Shown here: one piece after another, positions 34,073-46,304 of the stretch
Numbering within the stretch: the first letter of the stretch is position 1
Layout of the letters: each line of letters begins with the position of its first letter
Assembly: GCA_030272585.1 (NCBI GenBank)
Contig: BSYQ01000004.1
Coordinates: 5,704,001-5,768,000 of the forward strand
Reading direction: 5' to 3'
DNA length: 64,000 nt
DNA from: Bryopsis sp. KO-2023
Taxonomy: Eukaryota; Chlorophyta; Ulvophyceae; Bryopsidales; Bryopsidaceae
Translations under genes and position numbers: made by a program
Notes under the pieces: generated by a model
Seen by the model: only the letters and a program-made list of their open reading frames with translations
Told to the model about the DNA's origin: nothing
The model's database searches: none

Positions 34073-37000
34073 CTACCTCCTTTCGGGTTTCTTGCAAAAC
34101 AACCCGCACATGATTTGACCGGCGGACACATCCATTGGAAAATTTGAACTGATCCACTGAATGGCCGAGTCGATCCTAGAACTTTTCTCGGTGGGTTGTT
34201 GCTCCATTTGATACAGCAAATTGTAGGGGAGGACTGCCATTCTGCCCTCGATCGCTCCAATGCTTAGGTCATTCGAAATCGAGATCCATTTATCCTGGAC
34301 CATGTGCATCACGAACGGTCTGATATTGTAACAATCCTCCCTAGAGTTGGGCAGGAGGACCACCACGGCTCCATCCCACCTGATCAAACAGAAATCACTT
34401 AAAAGACTCGGAAATCCAACAACACAGGCGACCATGAAGTCGTCCTCCACTCTCAGAGAGCTCGCACAATTCCATATATCGGACCCCCCCCCCTCCCCCC
34501 GCCCAAAAAAAAGGTAAGCTTGGGCTGTTAGGTGAAGTCCTGATCCAGTAAAATGAAACGCAAAGCAAGGAGAATCAAACAACACTCGTCAGATTACCCT
34601 GCACAACTCCCCCCACCTCCCATCTGTTTTCTTCTTTTAATGCTTTCTCAAGGATCCAACAGCAAAAAAACGAAACACTTCTTTAAAATATATGTGTGTT
34701 TTTTCCTGTTTAAGCCTTACGAAGCGTGCAGCTCTCTGCGCCAGATCGATAGGAAGTCCTCTCCCAGCTCTGTGGATTGGGATTTCCCTTTCACCTCCTT
34801 GGTTTCAGGTTGAAACCAGATCGTACGTCCGATGTTCAAACTAGGGCATCGACAGCCGTCCAACACCTGGCCTTCAACCTAATCAAAACAACAGCACCCT
34901 TTTGCATCGACCCCCAAAATTCTTCTCAGTTGTGGGGACCTTCCGTTGACTTTTAAAAATTTCAAGAAACAAAGGGGGGGGGGAGGGAGTCAGGTATAGT
35001 TTTTCTTGTGCACGAAGATTATCCCCCACACACACACACAAAAAAGGCAACCCGGGATCACCAGTTATTATTAGTCAATGATGGGAAAACACCAGTGCTA
35101 TCCACAAACCCACAGTATGAAAAAAAAGCATACATTCTGGAAAATCGTGAGTTGACCAGACCTGAGGGCAGCACAGCCATTGGAGGTTCACTGCAAACTT
35201 GGACTTGGGCAAGAATATCTTCGTGGGCTCCGTGTTTGCGATAATCACCGGTCGTCTGCTAATGACTTCATTAGCCATTATCCCTGTTGCCCCCATGCCT
35301 TTTTCAAGGAAAACACACAGAGAAGCTTTGAAAAAAGCCTGAACTCCTACGAGTGCCGGCAATTTCTCCAAACAGGAATACCAACATCCTTTCAAAACGA
35401 TATGCAGCTTACCATACGTAGTCCGGTTCCGGCTGAAGCAGTCGCTCCTTTGAGTTGAAGTATTGACTCTCTGGCGAGGGTCCTCCTGGATGAAAACAAC
35501 AACAGCACAATCCCAAAAACTGAACAACAAAAACGCCCTGGACTTCCACACAGAATGACTATGGCCAGCATGTATCCGCCCCCCCTTCCCAGAACCACCA
35601 CAAGTTTCTGTTGAAATAATAATTTAAAAACACGAAAAAAAAAACAAAAAACAAAATGGACCAGTTGGTTACCTCATGGTCCTCAGCGACAGACGATGCT
35701 CCACCTTCGCTCCTTGGACAGACTCGCTCCTCGTCTTCTTCTTGTTCGTTTTCTTGCTCCACCGGTTCCTTCTCAGAGCTTGCTTTGTCACTGGGACGCC
35801 GATCACCCTCCTTCAGTACTTCGTTTTGGGTCGATTCAGGCGCTTCCCTTTCATCTTTGTGTTGTCGATCTGCAGCATTTTGTCCACAATTCTCCAGGAC
35901 CTGCTCTTGTGAAATGTTTTCTCCAGCAACGGTGCCTCCATCGGCTTTGCTCCTTTTCAAATCTGCTGATGGGGCGGACGCCCTGCGGAAATCAAACATG
36001 GAATGCCTCCAGGGTTTACGGAAGAGCGTTGCATAAACTGGGAAATCGACCAACTTCACAATCACTTGCTGATTTGAATTGGGATCCCAAGAGGGGATGT
36101 CTGCGTGTGTTTTTTCAGTTCGCTTTCGGGAAGAAAAAAAAAAACAAATCTCAGCTCCACGGACTCCACAATGTCGAGGTCTCTGTGACCGGAAATCGAT
36201 AGGTTTCAAAAATAGAACAAAAAATAATCGCATGACAAAATTGATGGCAGAAGTTTTCTCTGCGGATGCAGAGCATAGACACCTTTTGGCTTCAGATTCC
36301 AGTTGACGGTTGTCCTTTTCCTCTGCACCACAAAAAAACACTGTTTTTGCAGCAAAGCAATAAAAAAATGTGTTTTTTATTCATCTCTCTCGCCCCCCCC
36401 CCCCCAAAAAAAAAACGAAAAAAAAACGGCCATCAGAGAACAAATGGCGTTTTCATCACCCCCCTTCACAACAAGAGTCAGGAAAAAAAATTCCAAACCA
36501 GCTGTGGTTGCAATTATCTTTACCCTGTTTTCCCACATTGACATCCGCACAGTTTCGCATGTGCCTATCCCCTTCCGATGTTGATGTCACCGTCAAATCG
36601 ATGGGATCTTTTGCACTCAAATGCCTGCTTTCCTCTCCACACCCTTCCCTCATAAAAGCATCCATTTTTCCACATCGCCTGGACCTTTTTCCCCTTCTTT
36701 CCAGCACCGAACTTTTCGATCGATTCCGCTTGCCTCCTCTAAGTCCTTTTTTTTTTTTCGATCCAACATCCACACTCTTCGATATTGCACACCCCTTAGA
36801 TAATTTCTGAAAAAAACAAATCAGCGAAAAGAAAAGCAGGGAAAACATAACAGTGAAAAAAGGAAACTCTTTTGAGAATCACACCTTTTCTTTCGGGGGA
36901 AACTGAAACTGATATTGATACTCAGATTACCTCAGTTCGCTTCCATTCCTTTCTAAATTATTAAAAAACAAAATAGATCTCTTAGGGGAGAAAACAAGAA

Positions 37001-38040
37001 ATCAACATGAAACAAACCCAACAATCAGTTTTCTTGTCCATTGTTGAGGACTAATTCTAAAGGAAAAAAAAAGAAAAAGAAATTTTTTGGGAAAAAAAAC
37101 AGAGGAACATGAAGGAAAAATCTGCCAAGAAAATATTTCTGGTGCAAATCAGAAAATCACAGAGCAAAAGGAGCATGTTTATGTTTTTTTCATATTTGTT
37201 CGGCTGGCGGTTGGAGGAGTTGTACCTCTTCTTTGAACGCCGCTTGTGCAATGACTCCGTTACGAATCTCGATCTTCAGGCCAGCACCTAAATATTTGAC
37301 AAAAAAAAGGAAAGACATTAACGCTGAAATCAACCAAAAAAGAGCATTGTTTCATGAGGGTTCAAAATTAAAAAAAAAATCAGAATTTCAAAAAGAACCA
37401 TCCTCGGCAAATCCACAGAAAATCCACAGAAAATGATTTTTTTCTGCGTGATTTTTGCAGTGCTGTGTGCGTATCGGCATTGGGAGATTTCATACATGAT
37501 TTTCGTAAATAGAGTTTTTGCACAACTGTATAGATCATGGAATTACCCCATCCCCACGAAAAAAAGAAAAGAAATACCTCCCAGGAGGTGGTCCTGAACG
37601 TGCTTCATATCCTCCATAGAGAGCTCATATTCCACCTCCGTAGTAATAATAGCTCGCATTGTCCTTCAGAAAAGGAATTGTTAAATATCAGAGACAAGAA
37701 AAAAAGTGCAGAGGGAACAAATTGTTTTCTCACACCCTAACTCGATGCTCCCCACCGAAAAAATTACGTCTGTTCACAAAATTTGGGGGGAGCGGGGCAT
37801 TTCTGCCCAAATGCTTTGGACTTCACGCTTCCGATTTGCTCGTGAGGAAGGAGCGGATACTACCCATCGTTGTCGATCGATCAAAACGCCGACCCGGGCA
37901 TACGGATTTTCGATTCAACGACAGCAAACCAAATCAGAAACCAAAAGATACTTCAATCATATACACCTCTGTTCCGTCCCCATCGCTCTTTCCTTCGACG
38001 ATCAGAAACCCCAGCTCCAGCTCCCAGACATGAAAGGATC
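34073..38040 (-). CDS. Unrecognised intron-rich gene (possibly two), partial model
   Basis: Exons that join in phase at the 3' end: 34878-34721 and 34460-34073, ending SAGQIMCGLFCKKPERR. Farther upstream are exon-like blocks ending at 35162 (MANEVISRRPVIIANTEPTK) and 35673 (an acidic Glu/Ser/Lys-rich stretch preceded by QQVIVKLVDFPVYATLFRKP). Others lie at about 36810-36480 (very basic, KRSRRCGK), 37289-37217 (AGLKIEIRNGVIAQAAF), about 37645-37571 (TTEVEYELSMEDMKHVQ) and about 38020-37950 (ELGFLIVEGKSDGDG). Compositions suggest folded domains at both ends joined by a charged, disordered middle. I recognise no domain and cannot prove that all blocks belong to one gene. Confidence 0.4.
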
Positions 38041-38706
38041 AAAAGCTTGAACCTTTTTGGGCAGAGGGGTTTGCAAACAGGCTGCTTTACTATGTCACAC
38101 TCCAGTTAAAATGATCAGCGACAGATCAAGATCTGTGTCAAGATTGAGTCCATACTGAAACGTCCCCATCAACACCAATATAGTAATGACGGCCCGCCGC
38201 CTGGAAACGGCAACACTTGGGTGTGTGTCGCACTTTTGAGTGTTCGCTCACTGAAAGGAAAGTGCGACGTTTTTTCTGGAACACACGCACATACATGCGA
38301 GTGTTCGCATATGCCGCGCACAGCTCACCCTTCTCCTTTCCTTTTTGACGTTCCACAAATAAACACATTTCAACGCTTCCTCTCTCCGATGGGTCGTGAA
38401 CGACTGGGTTTGGTCCACGCAGATGTCGTCACCTCGCGATGACGGCGTGATCACGTGGTCAGAAAATGCGTACACACCTCTCGTCTTTTCTTCGTCAGAA
38501 CAAAAAGCGGAAAAAGCAGCAGGATTTCAGTTCCTGCATTTGGTACATCTTGCAAAATGGAATTCCATAAATCCACATCCGGATCTGACTGGGTGTGCGC
38601 AAGGTAACGGTGATCTTGGACAGTTTCATTTCTGGTGCAGACTCTGCTGAGAGGTAATGGATTCATTGTGATGACCTCGTGGGGAACTTGAGAAGTTTTA
38701 GTGTGT

Positions 38707-38764
38707 GGGTAGTGATTCTGCAGTTTTTCTGATGATCATCAGAAAAACTACAGAATCACTACCC
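38707..38764. repeat. 58-bp palindrome, no spacer
   Basis: Two 29-bp arms starting GGGTAGTGATTCTG and meeting at TGATGA/TCATCA, with one C/T mismatch and no loop. The outer bases overlap the next palindrome. Confidence 0.95.
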
Positions 38765-38778
38765 TTTTCATGAAAAGG
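38763..38778. repeat. 16-bp perfect palindrome
   Basis: CCTTTTCATGAAAAGG, sharing its first two bases with the end of the 58-bp palindrome. Confidence 0.9.
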
Positions 38779-38919
38779 AACGGGCCTCTTTGTGCAAATT
38801 TCGCCTGCTCTGAAAAGAGTCACACCCGAAGCCGTTCGTTGACTGTGTGTCAAATCGGACTGCGGGATCGAAAGAGCGCTGGAGCTCCATCCGATGGTGA
38901 ATGAACCATCTGCAGATGA

Positions 38920-38945
38920 TTCACTTTTTCAGCTGAAAAAGTGAA
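38920..38945. repeat. 26-bp perfect palindrome
   Basis: TTCACTTTTTCAG followed directly by its reverse complement. A short stem-loop (GATGGT with ACCATC, 38893-38910) lies just before it. Confidence 0.92.
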
Positions 38946-39710
38946 GGGATTTGTAAGTGCGTTCTTTGCTGAGCTGCCGTACGAATAATTCGGGAGGATT
39001 TTATAAATTTTTTATTGGGTGCTGCTGTGTGCCAACAAAACAAAATCTGGAAACTGGCAAGCAAAGATGGGGTGGCGCGTCCGATTGTTCTCGAATGCTT
39101 GAGACTTTGGCCATGCAAGCCGAGAGGGAGGGCCCTGTGGGTCCCTTCTTTTCCCTTTTGGCGCTATTTCACAACGAAAAAGAAAGACAGGGAAAAAGAA
39201 AATTCCCATGATGGGATCCTTTTCTTCTCCTTTCCAGCAGCCCCAGAAAAAAAAAAGAACACAGTCCAATCCATCAATCTCAAGCAGTCCAGAAGAAAAG
39301 AAAGCAAATTCTTTTTCCTTTTTTCCTAGTTTATTTTTGCGGTGATTGTGAGTTTCAAAGCACAGCCTGTGATTGGTTAACCTCCCAAGAAACATTTTGC
39401 AGCAATCCTTGCCCCCCCCCCAAGTAAAGCTTGGCTGAAATCCGAAACCCATCAACAGCAGAACATACCACAGCCCCTCCCCCCCCTCACTCATGTACAC
39501 TCAGTAAAACCAGCTCAACTCAGCTTCACCTCCCCCCTTTACTTTCAAATCAACCCCAGAAATAACCTGACCACGAAAAGTTCATTTTTAGCGAAAATCA
39601 ACGTCAAATGTATGGGAAACAAAAACCCACACATCAAAACAGGGGTCCGGAAGGCCTTTTCCTCAACCTCCAGTCTATGTCACTCTTTTTCTCATTTTCC
39701 ACAAATAACC

Positions 39711-42068
39711 TCACTCTTTTTTGGAAGTGAACAGCTTCTTGAACCCTTGTTGGAATTTTTGAAATCCGGTCAGCTGTTGTTCTTCCCCTTGTGAGGGGCT
39801 CTGCGTCCATCTATTTCCAGACCTTGGGTCATGATTTCCTCGAGCCGGTCGGGGACCTTGTCGTTGGTGGGGTGCTAGCTGCTGTTGATTTTGAGTCTGC
39901 CTGGCACGGGCCTCTCGAGCAGCAACGGCTTGCCTTCAATATTTCGAAAAACGAAAAGAGAATTGTTGAAAAAATTGAGGCTTCGAACACCACACAGCAT
40001 TTATACAGATGAATAAATTGACTCTATTAATTTACATCTAATCAATTGCTGGAAAAAGTTGAGGATTAATACAGTTGAGCATTTATATAGCATTAATAAA
40101 TTGTGTACTGTCGCTTACAGCAACAACAAGTATATATATATATTTTTTTTTTTGGGGGGGGGGTGGGGGGGTGGGGGGGTTGGGTTTCACCTCCTCCCTC
40201 CATCTGAAACACAAAGTTCACAAGAAGAAATCTGGCCTGATATGAAAGAAATATAATCGCAGCAGGAGCCTCACAGTGCAGATGACTAAGGACTAAAGTT
40301 TCATTTCAGAAAAGTTGACTGTGAGCTACCTTTCTGCCTCCAACTCTTCTTCCTGCAATTGCATGGCTAGAGCCAAATCAGCATCAACCCCACCCACTAC
40401 GAAACACAAGACCACGCCACCAGAAATCAGAACTCGAATTCTTGCATGTCTTGAAAATGTTCGTGCATAAGTCAGGCGAGCAGGGGTGCTCCTGGCACCT
40501 CGCCAAAATGAACAGCCCCTATTTTTCCGGTCAATCTGGGGTCGAAAAAAAAGTGCTCACATACTTGGCCTAGGAGGCGGCGACGGGTGCAACACAAGAA
40601 AATCCTCAGGAAGCCCATGATCGCCTTCAGAAGCTCTCCCTTGTTCGGAAGTCGGGTCTGCACCCCCCCCTCCGTTGTTAGTCATTTCCAGTGACGCCGC
40701 CAGAGCCTGCTGCAACTCGACATCATGACTGGGGACGGCCGGCTGCTCCGTTTTCGTGTAAGGCACGAACTCATGGTTGACCAGCTGGGTGTCCCCATCC
40801 ACAGCATCCAGCTTTTCCCAGACCACCCCCGATTCAGACATGTAACCCTGGTCCGTCACCAGCAGATACAGGCCTCGCCCCTGCTTCAGGATCGTGTTGA
40901 AATGATTGTTGCGGAAAAACACCGCTAGCTGCTCGTCTTTCAGCCCTTCATGCAGAGATGCCAATCCATGATACGTCAGTTGACTGGACGTGTCTTCCAA
41001 CCAATCCTGCACCCGGCGGCTGAACGCCTTATCTTTAATACGCTTTTCCCTCGCCTCCAGCGATTCTTGACTTCCACCGGCTTTCTCCTTTGGAGGGTCC
41101 GGTTCGCCTTGAGGGGGATTACCATTCTCGGAGCCTGTTTCTTGTCTGACTGGATCAGACCCCACCATTTGAACCGTCACATCCTCCACCCCAGCAGCAG
41201 GAGTACCGCTCAACAAATCCCCAGGGTTTTCCCCTCCCTCTGGACTCGAACTGGCCGCCCCTTGTTCAGGAATCGGACCTAAGCCAGCCTCAGCCTCAGC
41301 CTCAGTTCCCCTCACTTCATTTTCATCCAGTTGTATCAAATTTGGCTCGTCTTGTTCTGAGGTCGACAATCGGGCGGTCAACTCTTTCGAGCCTTGTCCC
41401 CCCCTGGAGGCGAAACTGCTCTGAGGGGTCAGCAAATGGGCTGGAGTTTCATCCCCCATTATGGCGACGAGCTCTCCCACCAATTGGTTGTAGGTGTAGG
41501 ACGCGAGGTCGGGGGCTGAGGGGTCCGCCAGCCATCCGTGCACCAAGCTGACGCTAAACAAATCGAAAATCGCCACCTCGTTGGTGAACTCGAAGCCACG
41601 GATGGAGTCGAATTTTGGGTTCACGTCCACCTGATACGATGCCATCAAAAATTTACACCGGAAATTTTGGAGTACTTTCTCAGTTGCGGGGCTGAATCAT
41701 TGAACCAAAGGTGGTACGGGGAAAAATCGAAACGAATGTGAAATATGGAGGGGGGGGGGGGAGGGGGGGGCACCCACCCCTGTGGATAGTTTTGGCAACG
41801 CAGAGATCACGTCGTCCAGGTTCTTTTGCTGATTGGCGGCCAGGGGGGTCCCTTCTTCGACTTTGTTATTGTCTAGCAGATATTCAGCCACCATTTGCAT
41901 GAGCCTTTCCAGCGAAACGTCCGGGGCGTTGGCCGACAGAGTGATGGCCCCTCTCAGCAGCAGAATGTTTGCAATCGCCAAAAGCGGGCAAGGTCCATTC
42001 TCGTTTTGAAGAACTATTGGGACTTCCCGGCCGTGAAACGAAATCCGTTTCAGACGGTAGCTGGTCAT
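39711..42068 (-). CDS. MINDY-1/2-type deubiquitinase
   Basis: Four exons join in phase to about 548 residues: 42068-41778, 41630-40565, 40396-40330, 39933-39711. Residues 1-97 hold the active-site start: VPIVLQNENGPCPLLAIANI with the oxyanion Q21 and nucleophile C27. The catalytic His is H340 in FFRNNHFNT, followed by the family hallmark LYLLVTDQGY. VFDL/HGWL-type strands lie at about 115-132. Two ubiquitin-binding MIU/UIM-like helices follow (ELQQALAASLEM, and DADLALAMQLQEEE encoded by exon 3). MINDY enzymes trim K48-linked polyubiquitin from the distal end in cytosol or nucleus. Unusual here is an acidic Glu/Gly/Pro-rich insert of roughly 110 residues (about 175-285) between the two catalytic parts. 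The C-terminus is Gln-rich and ends KKLFTSKKE. It is divergent from the bilin-reductase gene. Confidence 0.92.
40130..40180. repeat. (TA)n - T-run - G-run composite
   Basis: TATATATATATA passes into a T-run and then into G-runs broken by single T bases. It lies in intron 2/3 DNA of the MINDY gene. Confidence 0.9.
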
Positions 42069-43128
42069 TTTTTTTTTCACACAGTCTGCAACCAGGGAAA
42101 AAAAAACAGGGCTATCAGCCTCAATACAATATATTTGAGAAGAAAATAAGCAGAAAAAAACTCACCATCCTTGAATTGTCAGATTATTTTTTTCTGTTTT
42201 TTGTGGGATGTCCTTTTTATTTTTTGCCTGAAATTCTCCTCCTAGACAAATCTTTTTTAAATTCCGGCTTCTGGTTTTCTACGCATGTTTTTTTGTAAGG
42301 ATAAATTAAACGCTTCTATTTTTAACAGAGTAATTCCACGCACAAGTTATTGAAAAGGGAGGGAATGAAAAAACGGGGAGTAGGTGTTGAAAGGGGGGGG
42401 GGGGAAATATATGTTCCCTTGAAAAAAAGAAAACCTTTTCTTTTCTTGGGGGGGGTTAAATATATATATATATATATATTTTTTTTAAAGCTGGGAGTGG
42501 TTCCTTCCAGCCCAGCAGCAGCGAGTTGTCCTCCACATGAGAAAATAATATTTAAAAAAAAAGACAAGGTTCGACTTGAGGTAAGAAGGAAGAGGGGGGG
42601 GGGGATTGATAATACTGCAGCAGAATCCTCGCCAACGATGTATTTTTATCGACTCTATTTTTCTCTCCGGGGAGTACAATTTTCTTTCTTCACACCTACT
42701 GTTTAGTGCGAAGGATTGACCACGGCGTCAGCGAAACCTCCTCGACAGTGTTAAAACAACACGTTGGGTTTTTTTTTGGAACGCTCCGTGCAGGATCCTT
42801 CGTTTTTTCTTTTTTCCTTCTTTGGTCGCTGTCTTTGGGACGCAATCCAACACGATAAAGAAAAAACGGCAAAAGTTATCAACAAAGAAAATACACGGAC
42901 AGCCGAGGTTTATCTTTTTCCGCCCCCTCTGTTTTTTCGTTTTTTCGATCTTCCCGATTTTTTTGTCTGTGCGCGATCCAAGAATACAAAAATAGCATCA
43001 CGTGATTTGTTTTTTCTTCTTCTTGGACAAAGTCCTTTTGATTTTTCCTCCTTTACTAATTTCTGTTCGCCAGGGGTCGCCACCTACAAAAGCGAGAAAG
43101 CCACCCGTTTTGAAAGTTTCTATCGAGA
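42069..43128. promoter_or_regulatory. Divergent intergenic region, MINDY / bilin reductase
   Basis: About 1.06 kb between the two start codons. It includes G-runs near 42395 and 42595 and a TA repeat near 42460-42480. No gene or clear TATA box. Confidence 0.45.
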
Positions 43129-46100
43129 ATGGAGGGAGCGCGTGGAATTTATTCCCTTCGTTCGACGCGCTCAGTTTTGAATAGGAACAGAACTGGGGCT
43201 TTGAGGCGGCCAGGGCAGAGCGCATTTGAATCCCCAGGTATCGGCTTTTTGGAGTTTTTTGTGGGGCTGTGTTTTTTGTGTGATCGGTGTCCACAACCTG
43301 ATGGAGCTTAAAGCTTTTTAACAGTTAGTATAATCTTAAAAAAAAGAAAGCAAAAAAAACACAGGGTGGTGGGGCAGGGGAAGTATTTAGCTTCAGATCT
43401 CATGAAAAAAAGACAATCATGTGGAGCATCTCATATATGCACATTGATGGATCCGGAAAAAAAAATTGAGAATGTAAATCCTAGAAAAGATTGAAAAAAA
43501 ATAATCTGTGGGTGAGATTGTTTTACTAAATTTTTTTTGCATCCTAATTGCTTTTTTCATGCTGTCGATTCAGCCCACTTTTTGAGGCCAAAATGTGTCC
43601 ATCAAAAGAATAGATCCATTCCGTGCAAATTGCAAAGTGCTGCCCCCAATGCCAACCCAGAAACCGAGAATTCGCAGCATCTGTGGGCGGACTATATGAC
43701 ATTCGAGGTCGACCATGCAGAAGTGAGTTTCTGAATTTTTTTTTGTAAATATGTGTTTTTGTTAGTATGTACAAATGAAAATGATATTTTGATTTGACGT
43801 GTTTCTTTTTTACCATATGAGGGAATCTTCGGAGGATCTTTCAGAAATCATTAAGCTTTTTCCAACTGATGAATTTTCCATCATAAGCATTTCAAAAGAG
43901 AAAAGCACCAAACACAAATTTAACCAATAATAATAATAACACCAATAATAATATTTTATGGAGCAAAAAACATGTCGACTGTACTGATTGGCTGCAGCAA
44001 TAAATACGCACACGTGAATAAGGATCGATTTCACCTTAATTTTCATAAAATCTATTGTAATACATTAAAAAAAATTCGTCTGAATATCTGTGGGGGTACG
44101 CACATCGTCAGAAAGTATAAATACGATTTGTCATCGAATCGCCCGATTCAAAATGTGATCGGCTGTGGGGTGTAAGTTTTTTTTTTTTCTTAAATCAAGT
44201 TTGTGTGGTGACGATTTCTGTTTGGTGGAATTTCCATGGGCAGGATGCTGCCAGCCCGCAGACCATTCGGCATTTGATAGGTCTGAGGACTTGGAGATTG
44301 AACGGAATGGTCGGAATGGAATTTGAGTTTTTGGTATCCGAAGTCGAAGGGTTATGGAGGCAAATCCTGGAAGAAGGTATGCTGACCATTTTCTGGCATG
44401 TATTTTGTATATAAAGGCCTCCCCTCAGCATTTGCTTTTTGAATTTGTGTGTAAATAGACATGCGAGTTTTTATATTTGGCTGTACATACATATTTCACC
44501 CAGTTTATTTTGACTTTTATCGAGAGTTTCGTTATTTCCTCCAACTGGTTTTATCGTTTTTGTTGTCGTTTTTTAAGATATCCGCCTGGGTACATTGGAT
44601 CGTGCCGCCAAACTGCTGGATTCCATCGATTTAGAGCGAAAAGGGGAAACTTTTTCCAGACAGACTGAAGACCCGGAGCCAACCGATCCAGGGTGCAATG
44701 ACCTCCACACACTTTCTTTTTGAGAATTTTACTGTTCATTGAATATCAGCAACAAAACAGAACAAAATCTTCCAATCGTTTCAGGATGCATATCCAGATA
44801 TATGATGTCAAGGTGGTCTAAAAAAAAAATACAGCTTTTAGAAAAAATTCAGTTTTTTTTTGTGAAGCCTGATATGATATCCTGAGCATTGCTTCTCAGT
44901 CTGACATTTTGTTTTCCTTTTCTGTTTATGGATTTTTTTTTGAAGCTCAAGAATAGCATACCTGAACAGAAGGAGATTTACACAGTTAAAATGCAATTTA
45001 TTAAAATTCTTTGTGTCAATGTCGTATTTTTTTTAAACAGATATCCAAGGATGTTTTCGGAAACCAGGGAATATGCCAGTCGCGTATTTCGGAAGCTCCA
45101 TGTCAATTTGGCCGTCCGTCAAGATGGTGTGGAGGTGAAGAAAACTCCATTCGAACTCCAAAAAAAATAAGCACCGCCCTTTTTTTTTGGCGTCACCACT
45201 GTGGAACATGAATTCATGAACGGAAATTTTTGTTTGAATTTTTTTCTGCTTTTTTTGCACATCGAAATGTTGCACATGTTGCTTTTTTTTTTTCGCCACG
45301 AAATAATTTTGTTGTTATATGCAGCAAAAAGAAAGCTGAAATGTACTTGTTTGGAGTTTTTTTGTTTAGAAAAACGGCCATCTTGGTGGTTTTTCTTAAT
45401 TTTTTTTTCTGGTTTTTGTACAGCTGATGCACATCATGATGGTCCCTTATCTGGAATACGACATGCCGATCTTCACTCTAGAAATGGTAAGAAAAATCGC
45501 CCAGTTGTCACCTTCTCACATTTTCTGGAAACTTAGTCATGCAGAGGTCACACTTTCTTGAGCACGTCACATCTGTGTTTTATCTTGTTGGTCAAACAAT
45601 TTTTTTGTCTTCTTCAACGATAAAAAATATTTGAATTTCGAATCTTTTTGTATATGGACGTTGTAACAGTCCTTTCTATGTTTCTTTTATTTTGTATTTT
45701 TTTGCTGCCTATTGTGATTTTTTGGGGGGGGGCAGGATATGATACTCAACATTGTTCCAGATATGATGCAATTAGTGGCCTTTTTTTTCTGAATGTTTTT
45801 TCAACTAATGTGTTTTGCGGATGCTGGACGTCTACGAGTAAATCGACATTCTTTTATTTTAATGTCGCTTTGTTTTTGGTGTGGGTTAAAAAAAAACAAA
45901 AAACGGATAGTTGACTCTGTGTGCGTGGATTTTTTTTGCCAGTGTAGGTAGGAGTTGATGACACCATTACTTATGGTATGGTGGACCTCATACCCGCATC
46001 CATGTCAGGCAAACTTCCTGAACTCTATGATTCGGTGCGTCCGAATATGAAATTGGTCGCTATGAAATCAACCGAGTAGCTGACATAAGGATTAAACCTA

Positions 46101-46267
46101 TTTAAAAATGTCATGGAAAAAATTCTACTTCTTTCCTTTTTTTCTTTTTTTTTTTGGGGGGGGGGGCTTGGGTTGGGGTGCAGACTTCCCTTTGATATAT
46201 ATATATGTTATTTTTCGTTTCTTTTCAAATTTATTTAAATCTTGTTATGCTTTATCATTGTTGTACT

Positions 46268-46304
<37 letters not shown>

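Larger units (their letters stand above)
38041..39710. other. Intergenic region with palindromes
   Basis: No gene is supported. It contains the palindrome cluster at 38707-38945 and C-rich runs near 39410 and 39480. Confidence 0.5.

Noticed and set aside
36079..36810. Overlapping Pro/Lys-rich + strand open frames
   Set aside because: They are caused by C-runs and A-runs and lie opposite the likely minus-strand exons.
43972..44175. Possible additional bilin-reductase exon
   Set aside because: Exons 2 and 3 join in phase without it, and its composition is AT-driven (Asn/Lys/Ile).
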